DNA of 64,000 nt from assembly GCA_029204225.1 (NCBI GenBank), contig CM055112.1, positions 29,839,203 through 29,903,202 of the forward strand, read 5' to 3'. This DNA comes from Diphasiastrum complanatum (taxonomy: Eukaryota > Streptophyta > Lycopodiopsida > Lycopodiales > Lycopodiaceae). The notes under the pieces were generated by a model that was not told the origin of the DNA, ran no database searches, and worked only from the letters and a program-made list of their open reading frames with translations. Position 1 is the first letter of the stretch, and each line of letters opens with the position of its first letter. The translations under genes and the position numbers were made by a program. Below, in pieces: positions 45,132 through 55,170 of this stretch.

Positions 45132-45828
45132 TGTGATCTCCTAAGGTGTGTAGATGCACCAAGATTAAGATTAGATTGAGATTCAAGATCAATCTTAGAT
45201 CCTATGGCAAAAACACACTACTACATGCATTCAAACACTTCCAACTCTCACTCACACGTGTGGGAAGTATTCAAAAAATAATCTAAGTAAAAACAAGCCG
45301 CTCTCCTCAGGTAGAGAGAGAAAAAGCATCATGAGCTCTCGGGTAGAGAGAGAAAGCTAGAAATCCAATAACTCACAAAATCCATAAAATCACCAAATCA
45401 ATTAGCTTCAAAATGAGGAGTACAATGATACTAGTAGATCCACGAGCTACCACTATGCTTAACTATGATTGGACCATACTTTGTCACCTCTTGATCTTAT
45501 TGGACCATTGATCCGTGCACCTCTTAATTCTATTGGACTATATTCAAGCACACCTCAATTTACTATTGGACCTCACAAGGTTCCACCTCTAAATCCTATT
45601 GGACCTCTCGAAATTCATCAAACAAAAGCATTACACTTATCTACACTCTAATTGGCACGTGTTTAGCCTCTTACTCTATTTTGGCTCGATAGTGGCATTA
45701 CAAGTGGAAATGCATAATTTGCCATCTATGCCAAATTTATTCCTATCAACATCCTACACCTAGATGCTTGATGTAAAAAACATAAGACCCCTATATCTAA
45801 CATAGATAGTCTTTTTCAATTTTTCACA
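45132..45828 (-). repeat. 3' LTR of the deletion derivative (697 bp)
   Basis: On the minus strand it begins TGTGAAAAATTG, like the young copia LTR, and ends GGAGATCACA. ATTGG occurs at 45468, 45499, 45532, 45565, 45598 and 45651 on the plus strand, that is, CCAAT in the LTR's own sense, mostly 33 bases apart. CACACGTGTG lies near 45255. The reverse of 45829-45842 is the polypurine tract. Confidence 0.85.
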
Positions 45829-45846
45829 CTCCTCCTAAAAAATTAT

Positions 45847-46197
45847 TCATGAAGATTTGAGCATTGATCTTGATATAACTCCAAGATTAGATCTATGCTT
45901 GATGAAAGCACTTTTGCTCAAAGGCTTGGTGAGTAGATCAACAATACAAGAGGACGAGTTGACATGCTCCAAATAGATTTCTCCTCCAATAAGCTTTTCT
46001 CTCACAAAATGGTGTGCCACTTCTATGTGCTTGCTTCTTGCATGAAATATGGGATTATTGGCAAGAGCTTGGGCCGAGATGTTATCACACTTGATCATTG
46101 GTAGATCATCCTCCTTGATGCACTTTAGCTCCATTAATAACCTCTTGATCCAAAGAACCTCTTTGGTAGTTGTAGTGAGTGCTTTGTACTTGGCCTC
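45847..46197 (-). pseudogene. RNase H C-terminal fragment
   Basis: Minus strand: GDEAKYKALTTTTKEVLW (catalytic Glu region, upstream part replaced by LTR), MIKCDNISAQALANNPIF (Asp), HARSKHIEVAHHFVREKL, LTKPLSKSAFIKHRSNLGV. Most like the young copia RNase H. Confidence 0.9.
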
Positions 46198-46894
46198 ATC
46201 TCCTAAGGTGTGTAGATGCACCGAGATTATGATTAGATTGAGATTCAAGATCAATCTTAGATCCTATGGCAAAAACACACTACTACATGCATTCAAACAC
46301 TTCCAACTCTCACTCACACGTGTGGGAAGTATTCAAAAAATAATCTAAGTAAAAACAAGCCGCTCTCCTCAGGTAGAGAGAGAAAAAACATCATGAGCTC
46401 TCGGGTAGAGAGAGAAAGCTAGAAAATCACGTACACTCAAAAATCCCCTCAATCTCAAAATCAATTAGATCCAAAATGAGGAGTACAATGATACTAGTAG
46501 ATTCATGAGCTACCACTATGATTAACTATGATTGGATCACACTTTGCCACCTCTTAATCCTATTGGACCATTGATCCATGCACCTCTAAATTCTATTGGA
46601 CTATATTCAGGCACACCTCAAATTCCTATTGGACCACACATGGTTCCACCTCTAAAACCTATTGGACCTCTTAAACTTCATCAAACAAAAGCATTACACT
46701 TGTCTACACTCTAATTGGCACAAGTTTGGCCTCCTACTCTATTTTGGCTCAATAGTGGCATTACAAGTGGAAATGGATAATTTGCCATCCATGCCAAATT
46801 TGACCCTATCAACATCCTACACCTAAATGCTTGACTATGAAATTCTATGAGACCCCTATATCAAACATTTTGATTTACTTTACAATTCTCCACA
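46198..46894 (-). repeat. 5' LTR of the deletion derivative, fused to RNase H
   Basis: Copy of 45141-45828 over its length, with the same spaced ATTGG array (46531, 46562, 46595, 46628, 46661, 46713). The RNase H fusion removes its primer-site side. The high edge CCACA at 46894 is a best estimate. Confidence 0.8.
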
Positions 46895-47640
46895 CGTGGG
46901 AACATCCTCCACACATGTGAGATTCACTTACAAACTTCTATCATAAAAAATACCAAGCTAGATTTTTGCCAATTTCTCACAATTTCAACTTCTAAAAGGC
47001 CCATTTACGAAGTCTCTCATTATTTGAACTTCACGACGGATGGACATTTTCATGGCTATCGAAGGCCGGCTTTCACGAGTCATTGGTCACGTTTTTGATG
47101 GGAGGATATCATGTTGTTGAGATTGCAGTCGCCGCACTTCAGTCTTGCACTTCAGTTTCGCACTTCAGTGAGCAGATTGTTTTGTGAAATTTGACCCAAA
47201 ATATAAAGAGAAAATATAAAACATATTTTTTTGAATATGATTGAACATATAAGATAAAATCATATGATAGTATTTAATTTTTACAAAACTAATTTTTACA
47301 AATCTTATATTTTTATAAATTTTTGATTTTTGTTGAGATTTGACATAAAAGACAAATCATGAAATATGATGATAGTACATGTTTTATTAAACAACCAATT
47401 TGACAAATCTTTTGAAATTTTATGACACAATATTATATCAAATCGATGATGTCATGATTACCTCCACGCGATTTAGAGAAAAAAAAAATTGAACTCTATC
47501 ACAGAAAAAAGGAACAAGCAAGACTAAAGTACAATGAACAACTATTGATTGGTTTATCTTCAAGCTCTTCCACCAGTTGACATAGACTGCCTATTGATCC
47601 GTCACATGTACATATATTGATTTATGTCATTTTTATTTGT
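46895..47640. other. Unassigned AT-rich region
   Basis: No coding motif. It has two CACACGTGGG/CACATGTGAG-type palindromes (46891-46920) and a phrase repeated three times near 47137-47170 (GCACTTCAGT). Confidence 0.4.
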
Positions 47641-47745
47641 AATAGTGATGTACTTCGATGTGGTTGAGGATTGTGATATAGTATATTGCTTTTTGGAAAG
47701 CCAAGACACCACTCCATCACAAATGAAGGTTGCAAATGCACTAAA
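47641..47745 (-). pseudogene. Copia RNase H fragment
   Basis: Thirty-five minus-strand codons, with FATFICDGVVSWLSKKQ and ISQSSTTSKYIT. The young copia has the matching FLCDGVVSWLSKKQDTISL, so it is a relict of the same family. The stretch at 47746-48109 after it shows no recognisable motif. Confidence 0.75.
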
Positions 47746-48109
47746 TGTACAAAAACTATTTTGTCAAATTTTGTCACATGTTAGTTCGTCACATGTTAGA
47801 ATTTGTCAATTTTCACATGAATGACACTGAAAGAATTTGTGCTATAATATAACCTATCATTGGAAATTGGATTATTCGGACAAGGAGGATTGTCAATGAT
47901 CATATTTGGGCCAATGGAGTGCACACAGAGGATCCAAGAGTACAAGAGGTAAACTCTTTAAAATGTTATTTGAAAATGCTTTAATCTTTGACCCTTATGG
48001 CACTTCAAGTATAGTTTGCCCAATAAATATTGAGCGACAGGATGAGTGCCATGATACTTTGAAGTTAACCTCTCACTTGCTTCTAAAAGGAAAAATCCAC
48101 AAAGATCTT

Positions 48110-48124
48110 CACTACGAAAAATGA
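48110..48124. other. Candidate CACTA-type 5' terminus
   Basis: CACTACGAAAAATGA resembles CACTA element ends (CACTAC...AAAA), about 1.25 kb before the TNP2 relic. No matching inverted end is seen downstream, so this is weak. Confidence 0.25.
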
Positions 48125-48313
48125 TTCACTCTTGTCCAATGTCAAGAATCTTAAAAGTATATTTACCTTGTCTAAATCATAAAAAAATGGGCACACAAAT
48201 AATGAGTTCAAATCTAATCACCCCTAATATAGTGAAATCCATTGGAATAACTTGCATTCAAATGTGAAATCTTGATTTCCATATCCAATCACCTATAATA
48301 GACTCATTTAGGT

Positions 48314-48496
<183 letters not shown>

Positions 48497-48725
48497 AAAG
48501 GTAACCAACACTCCCAATTCTAGGAAGGTGTGTAGCCCTTGTTTTCTTCCATTAAAGATGTGGTTCAAATGTTTTTTGTTGGAAGATAAGTTCCACAAGA
48601 AAGCCCAAACGCTACAGGGAGGGAGCATGTGGGGACATTCTGGAATAGGATATAATCTTGCGGTTCGGGAGTTTTAATTAGAACTCTATAATGTTCTCTC
48701 TTTGTTCTCTTCGTGTGTGTTTAGG

Positions 48726-48749
48726 GTGTGTGTGTGTGTGTGTGTGTGT
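48726..48749. repeat. (GT)n microsatellite
   Basis: Alternating GT, about 24 bases. Confidence 0.95.
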
Positions 48750-48909
48750 TTCATACTCCTAGTTTACGATTTGTGTTATATATTAATTTATGTTTCATGC
48801 TTTTGTTCTCAAAGAGTAACGTTTCATGGTAATTAGCTTAAAGTATGATGCCATTAGTTTATGTTTCATGCTTACTAGTCCATTGTTATATCTTCATTTA
48901 TGTTTCATG

Positions 48910-48912
<3 letters not shown>

Positions 48913-48978
<66 letters not shown>
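48913..48978. repeat. (GA)33 microsatellite
   Basis: Sixty-six bases of pure GA. Between this and 48750 the phrase ATTTATGTTTCATG or a near copy occurs three times. Confidence 0.98.
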
Positions 48979-48980
<2 letters not shown>

Positions 48981-49362
48981 CGTCTAACATTTTCAACTTT
49001 TGCACATGAGTCCTCCACAATACTCCATGTGGATTCCACAAACTTGACCACCCCTCTAGAAAAGAGAACACGTCTTGGACGTATTATTGTTGATGTGTCA
49101 AAAAACATTCTAGGTTCTTTGTCTAACCTTCTTCGTCCACCTAGCTTGCAACCATTAGTAAAAAGTTTCATTAGAAGTAGATATTCGTGTTGGCCACTCC
49201 AATCACCATTACCATTAAATGGAAGATCATTTACGTATTGGGGTCGAATGTACATATATTCATGTGCAACATTTAGATCTATCAAGTATTGGGAGAAAAT
49301 GTTTATTGTTTCAACCTACTTCTTGTTGTTTTGGTATATAGGATTCTTCATCCTCATTTAGC

Positions 49363-52300
49363 GTGGGAGACAATAATCCTCGTAAAGGTCGATGTAGACA
49401 ACGAATGTCATACAACGGTCCTCAAATAAAGCAATTACCTCGTTGTCTACGTCAAGGCTTAGAAGAAATGATGAAAACTGATGAGCACATTAATCAAGAG
49501 ACTAATGCATCTGAATCTAGCTCATCTAGATCTACCTCTTCGCAAGCAAGTTCTAACGATGAAAATGAGCTTCCAATGAATGAAGAATTTGAAGCCATGG
49601 GAGACATGTTGGATGATATGTACGAGAATAATAGTGCAGCTAGACACAATGAACAAGATGAGGAGGCACTTTTGTCTAAAGAAGAAAAGAAATTGCGAGA
49701 AGAATAAAAAACAACATTGTACCCTAGAGCAAAGACATCTCGTTTGGTGACTTCTCTACTTCTATTAAATCTTCAAGCCAAATATAGATGGAGTGACCAA
49801 AGCCTCACATCATTATTTGAGTAAAATTTTTGTCATCTATTTGTCAATATTGCTTTGAAACAAACTTTACAATTTGGACATCTAGAGATATTTTTTTTAC
49901 AATGACTTCTTTTATCATGTATAGACTATTGAAAAATAAAATTTTCCCAGAAGGGAATGTCATGCCTGAGACAAGATATGAGGCACGAAAGATGTTGTCT
50001 AACATCGGGATGGACTACAAATATCATGCATGCCCAAAAGATTGTATTTTACATCAAGGAAGGTACGAATCACTCAAGAAATGTCCCATTTGTGATACTC
50101 CTCATATAGAAATGATTTGAAAGGGGCAACCGTTCCGTGCAAAGTTTTATGACATTTTTCAGTAATTCCATAATTGCAACATTTATTTTGTTGTAAATCT
50201 CTTGCACAACTTATGGACTGTCATGCACACCATACCTCTATAGATGGGATGATGAGGGTACCTTTAGATTAACCTGCATGGAAATACATCAACAAAGAGT
50301 ATCCAAGCTTTGCCAATGAGTTAAGAAATGTGAGATTTGGTCTTGCAACAGATGGTGTGAACCCCTTTGGTGTACGAGCAACTATGTGGTCCCTTTGGCC
50401 TGTTTGCTTGGTAAATTATAATATTCCTCCTTGGTTGAGTACAAAAAAGAGACACATTATGTTGGCACTTCTAATTCCTGGCCAATGCGAAGGCATCTAC
50501 AGTGTCTGGATCTGATAAGCTGGCGTCTCAGCATCAATGCACGCTTGAGCGCATGAGTAATCAGCTTATCACATTTGGTATTACTACGTCACACACTTGT
50601 ATAATACATTTGATCAAATATATACAATTTCTATTTGTGCAGATGAAAGGTATTGGAGATGGCATGAGGCCGTTGTGCTGTCTGGAGGAGATCGTGAGTG
50701 GCTGCTATCATTGTCAAGTTAGTTTGTATAGTACAGGAGTGAGCGTGAAATCTGACATTCGGCTATCAAGGAATGGCTTCAGTCCTTTTTTGCAAAAAAT
50801 GCACATATTTAAAAATGTGGGTGAATTTATATGGAAACACTTGATTGTGAAAAAGATACCACTGCTGCAAGGCACGATCTAAAAGGATAAAACACCAAAA
50901 AAGAATATTGGATAAAGGATGGTGAAGATCATGTTCCAAAAGTACCTTGGACATTCACTAAGGAGGACCCTAAACCATGTTCGCTCCATTATTCATGACA
51001 TTAGAACGCCAACTGGTTTTGCCCATTCTCTATGGTCATCTTCACAGTGGATGGAAAGTTGCAAGGTGTCAAATCTCATGATTGGCTAAAGATGATTCAA
51101 TTCATCTATCCATTGTCAATTCGGGGGTGCTTATCAAAAGATATTTGTGAGACCATATACAAACTATCAATCATTGTCAGGTATTTACATGTACTTGGTG
51201 CATTTTTTTTATTTAATATTTATTGACGGGAAATTCAAATAGACATACAATGGATTGAATATGTTGCAGATGGATGTGTTCAAAAGAAATTTGTGAGCTG
51301 GATCTTCGCAAGAGACATGAGGATATGATGGAGATTGTGTGCATGTTTGAGAGATATTTTCTGACTTCCATCATGGACTCGCAAGTGCATTTATTGGTGC
51401 ACTTGGTTGAAGAAGTTTCTATTGCTAGTCCAGTGCACACTAGGTATAAGTGCATAAATTTTGTTTTGCATGTGTATATAAAGTAAATCAATTGATACAT
51501 GAACTCATTAAGTAAAACACTTATTTTTAACCATTTGTGACTTTTTAGGTGGATGTTCTTTATGGAAAGATATGTGAAAGTATTAAAAGATTTTGTGCAT
51601 TTTGCAAAAGGCAAGGCTTGAAGGTAGCATGTCAAAGGGATGGTTAGTACATGAATCTCTCTTTTATGTTACTGAAATTTTGCACCAACTACATCCATCT
51701 GCTCCACTATTGTGGCATGATGAGGAAGTCGAAGAGGTAACAAGTGAAAAATCTCAGGGGATGGGAAAGGTCCATAGGTTGACACCCTTCCAATGAGAAA
51801 AAATTTCAACATTCATGCTTCATAATTGTGGAGTTATGGATAAATGGTTAGACCTATATGAAGAAGAGAAAAAAGAGAGGGCCTTGTCTAGAAAGCGCCA
51901 ATGACAGAGGTAGACACATGGCCACAAGTTCACATGATGTTGAGCCATTGCCCAAGCAATGAACTATATAGTGAATGCATGGCACACTACAAAAAGCAAC
52001 AAAAGAGAGACAAAAAATATCAAATGCAGAATGGGACTTTGCAAGAGTATGCAAATGGAAGGTATTATTCTTTAGATACTTTATTATTAGAACATTCTTG
52101 TTTATAACAATATTTGTTTAATCATTTTGAAACACCATGTTCATGCACAGTGATTATTTATGAGATTCATGTTTTTCATGTGACAGTGCAAAATGTATAA
52201 TGTTATATGGGCTTTTGGTTTGCACTTTCGTGTTGAAAGGATTGATAACAAGAGACGCACACATGATTGTGGTGTAATAGCATTTTTCCAACAAGAAAGT

Positions 52301-52974
52301 CAAAGTAGTGCACGAGATCAGAATCCCATCACAGGAGACATAGAATACGTAGGAACTATACAAAATATTTATGATGTGTCATTTGGTGAAAGTGGACACT
52401 ATATTTTATTTGATGTGAAATGGTTCAAGGTAGTTTGTAGAGGGCCAAATGCAACCGTAAAATCGGATCCAAGTGGATTTTTTGCGATTGATTCATCAAA
52501 AACATTAAGCATGGAGTCCTTTGACACATTGGTATTGCCTCATCACTATGAGCAGGTGCACATGCTATGTTGTCATGTTTTTCGTTTTATTGCAAGTGAT
52601 TTTAGTATTTGAGTTTTCGATATGTTCTAAAATAGTAATTTTTGTAGGTGTTTTTTCAACCAGATCGACTAAACAAGATATGGTGGTTTGTAGCTCAAGT
52701 TGAAACATGAGCATGACGAGTATTTGAGGGTGCAAATGTTGAGAATGAAATGGAAAAGCTTCATCTTAACTATGAGATTGAGCTACCTAGAGATGTAGTA
52801 AATCTTCAAACCATACTTGAAGCACCCACTTCCATAGATGTTGAGAATAGAAATTCTAATAGTCAGAATGATGAAATAAGTTTTGAAAGTGGGAGTGATG
52901 ATGAAAATCATCTAAGAGGAGATGAATTGCAAGATGCTGTCGCTGATGAAATTGATTCTTGCAATCCTGAATAA
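49363..52974 (+). pseudogene. CACTA/En-Spm TNP2 transposase relic with DUF4218 and DUF4216 regions
   Basis: Plus strand, many frames. N-terminal acidic frame 49363-49707. TLYPRAKTSRLV and KYRWSDQSLTSLFE at 49715-49823, then MPETRYEARKMLSNIGM and HACPKDCILHQGRYE...CPICDTP (50000-50110), the TNP2 Cys pattern. PSFANELRNVRFGLATDGVN then WPVCLVNYNIPPWLS (50300-50460). GVKSHDWLKMIQFIYPLSIRG (51065-51140), MEIVCMFERYFLTSIM and HLLVHLVEE (51325-51415), and GSMSKGWLVHESL (51610-51660) are DUF4218. YVGTIQNIYDVSFGESGHYI and VKWFKV (52340-52440) are DUF4216. A transposase of this type cuts and pastes CACTA elements; this one is dead. Possible old introns between segments were not resolved. Confidence 0.85.
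50513..50571. repeat. 59-bp insert bounded by 10-bp inverted repeats
   Basis: TGATAAGCTG (50513-50522) and CAGCTTATCA (50562-50571) are perfect inverted repeats around a 39-base core with further internal complementarity. The TNP2 coding similarity is lost across it. It could be a tiny MITE-like insert or an old intron edge. Confidence 0.5.
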
Positions 52975-53220
52975 CATTTGGTTCTTGCAATTCTGAATGA
53001 AATTGATTCGTGCAATGCTTTCAAATGATAGTTATTTAGCCAAAACAAAAAATAAATTTTTGGTCAAGTAATGAAAAGAATAGACATAGTTTGACTTCAA
53101 ATCCATTTTTTTGGAGATAACGTCAGTGAAGATAGATGTACGGTTTCATGTTCCAAGAAAGTTCTCATTTTTTAACAAATGTTGCAAAGGCAGTAAATCA
53201 CTAAAAGGATGTGAGTTAAT
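52975..53220. other. Short unassigned stretch after the TNP2 relic
   Basis: No CACTA end seen. Near 52960-53010 the phrase TTCTTGCAATCCTGAAT is partly repeated. Confidence 0.4.
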
Positions 53221-53480
53221 GAAATCACCACCACAAACTATGACAGAATCAAGTGTTTCATCATAGTCAATCCCCTTGAATTGAGCATATCCCTTGGCAA
53301 CTAGTCTTGTTTTATAATTGTTCACACTACCATCTTGATTAAGCTTGATCTTAAAGACCCATATGCAAACAGTAACATTTTGTATCTTTGATGGAGGACC
53401 AATAATTTTACAAGTATCTCAAACAATGCATCATATACTCACTTTTCATTGCATCAAATCACTCTTTTGTTGCTAAAGTT
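53221..53480 (-). pseudogene. Copia RT N-terminal fragment
   Basis: The minus strand reads VFKIKLNQDGSVNNYKTRLV, then AKGYAQFKGIDYDETL, the conserved start of a copia reverse transcriptase. The frame is broken on both sides. A decayed primer site (53604-53616) lies nearby but its element is not contiguous with this fragment. Confidence 0.8.
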
Positions 53481-53603
53481 TCATTCACACTTGAAGGAAC
53501 ATCATCAAAGTTAAGGTAGTAATAAAGGCAATAAAAATTATACAATCATCAACTTGTAATTGCTTTTCTCTTCCTTGTATTTGAGTCTTGATGGTTGCAT
53601 TTG

Positions 53604-53847
53604 GGCTTTGATACAATGTTAAAATCAGAGGTTATGAACCTCATTCGGATACTAAAACATTGAAAAAGCATCAAAGGTTTCACTTACATCTAATAGATAG
53701 AAAACTAGCACACAATTCTAGCTATTTTGCATCTAATTGGCAAGAGCTTTTGAACACCACAATCAAACTAAAATTAATTGATCCTCACATCCTGTCACAC
53801 ATGTGGAAATTATAGTACTTTGTTCAGATTCAGATCTATTCATTAGA
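53604..53847 (-). repeat. Old LTR edge interrupted by the young copia
   Basis: A decayed primer site (reverse of 53604-53616, TTGTATCAAAGC-like) is followed at 53617 by TGTTAAAATCAG. The LTR would continue beyond the young element at 59852. It holds CACACATGTGG near 53793. Confidence 0.5.
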
Positions 53848-54539
53848 TGTGAAAAATTGCCTACATTGGCAAATCTAGCCATGTAGAATATTGTGCATTT
53901 TGTCAATATTGTTTGTTGGTTACTTGAATGGCCAAAGTGCCACTTGTACATACACACCTAAAGTAGGTTACCACGAGTCAAGAGGAGTGGTTGTGTCTAC
54001 TTGGTAGTGATTCCTACTTTGTAGGATCTAGACCATGATTTATGATGAGATTTGTACCTACCATGCACCTACCAAGCATAACTCTTGGATCTAGACTAGG
54101 GTTTTCACATTAGGGCAAGAAAGTGGAGTCTATTTCCTTATTACATGCTGGATTTTCACCTAACTTTGCAAAAGGAAGTGTGTTTTACTATGTATTTCCA
54201 TTCTCCATAGTGAGAAGATAGAAACTTTTTGGAGCCTCAAGGAGAAACTCAAGTTTCCTCTCATTGTATGGTGATTACTCTATTTTTCCAATGAAACCCA
54301 GCTTTGGCACTTTGTAAACACTGTCTACAGGCCGTACTACAGCCTTATTTCCACACGTGTGGAGTTGGATTAGACTATTTGATCAATGCTTTGATTGTCT
54401 CTACTTGTTTCCTATCAAGCTGCTAAACTAGATCTTGTTTTCTGATGACTAGTTTCTGATAGATTGTTTAACAAGCATACAATCACCTTGTGGATCATTC
54501 AAAGATCCATTTATGGTCCTTAGTACTGTACTTTTCACA
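53848..54539 (+). repeat. 5' LTR of the young copia (692 bp)
   Basis: Begins TGTGAAAAATTGCC and ends TACTTTTCACA. It holds CCACACGTGTGG at 54351-54362. Confidence 0.97.
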
Positions 54540-55170
54540 TGGTATCAGAGCCAAGTACAAGGCCATTGATCTGTGTTTGAATCTAATCCAGTTTTAGCAG
54601 GTTTTGGTGCAAAAAGCTAGTATTGGAAGGGCGAGCTGGTATCCAGGTTTTGGTGAGGGGATTTGATCCCAAACTTTTTCAGGATCAAAATCCGTACTGT
54701 TCACACGTGTGGGCATCTCTGAACCAGCATTTAATAACCCATATTCATTGGATCATAGAAAATTCATATGGTGTCAGTTTGATATAATTTTTGGTGCAAA
54801 TCCTAGAATAAGCTACCAAGATCACTTGTCATTGATTAGTTTTGAATTTGTTTCATGAAAACTAATTAATCTAGGCTGATTTCAGACCTTTTTAAAGTGG
54901 AAACCAGGTCTTGAAAGTACATCAAAGTGAATGAGAGAGATAGAGTCAGTTTTTGTCCAAGAATAGCCAAGATTGGCAAGATTTGCTTGAGTGTAGTTTT
55001 CATCTCATCTTATCTTCATTCCAGCTTGTGAGGGAGTGATAGAGCTGTGATTACAAATCCATCTGTTGGATTAGAAGTCAACATTTGAGTGAAACATTGC
55101 AAGTTTGAAACCTTTGTGAGTTTCAGGTCCAAACAAATCTATATCTTGTGTGTAGAATCTTGCTAGTAAG
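54540..55170 (+). other. Primer binding site and leader of the young copia
   Basis: TGGTATCAGAGCC at 54540-54552 abuts the LTR. The leader is non-coding and has a second CACACGTGTG near 54706. Confidence 0.92.

Larger units (their letters stand above)
45132..46894 (-). mobile_element. Copia deletion derivative: LTR, RNase H, LTR
   Basis: Two similar LTRs in the same orientation (45132-45828 and 46198-46894) flank only the end of RNase H. On the minus strand the high LTR runs straight into RNase H at a shared TTAGGAGAT phrase, so the primer site through most of pol is deleted. The flanks (GTACT before 45132, CGTGG after 46894) do not match, so no target duplication is seen. Confidence 0.8.

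Noticed and set aside
45469-45651. Open frame with repeated PLNPIGPL units, also at 46532-46714
   Set aside because: It is a translation of the CCAAT-type tandem repeat in the LTR and reads against the LTR's own sense.
45132-46894. Two independent solo LTRs
   Set aside because: An RNase H end and a polypurine tract lie between them in the right order, so one deleted element explains both.
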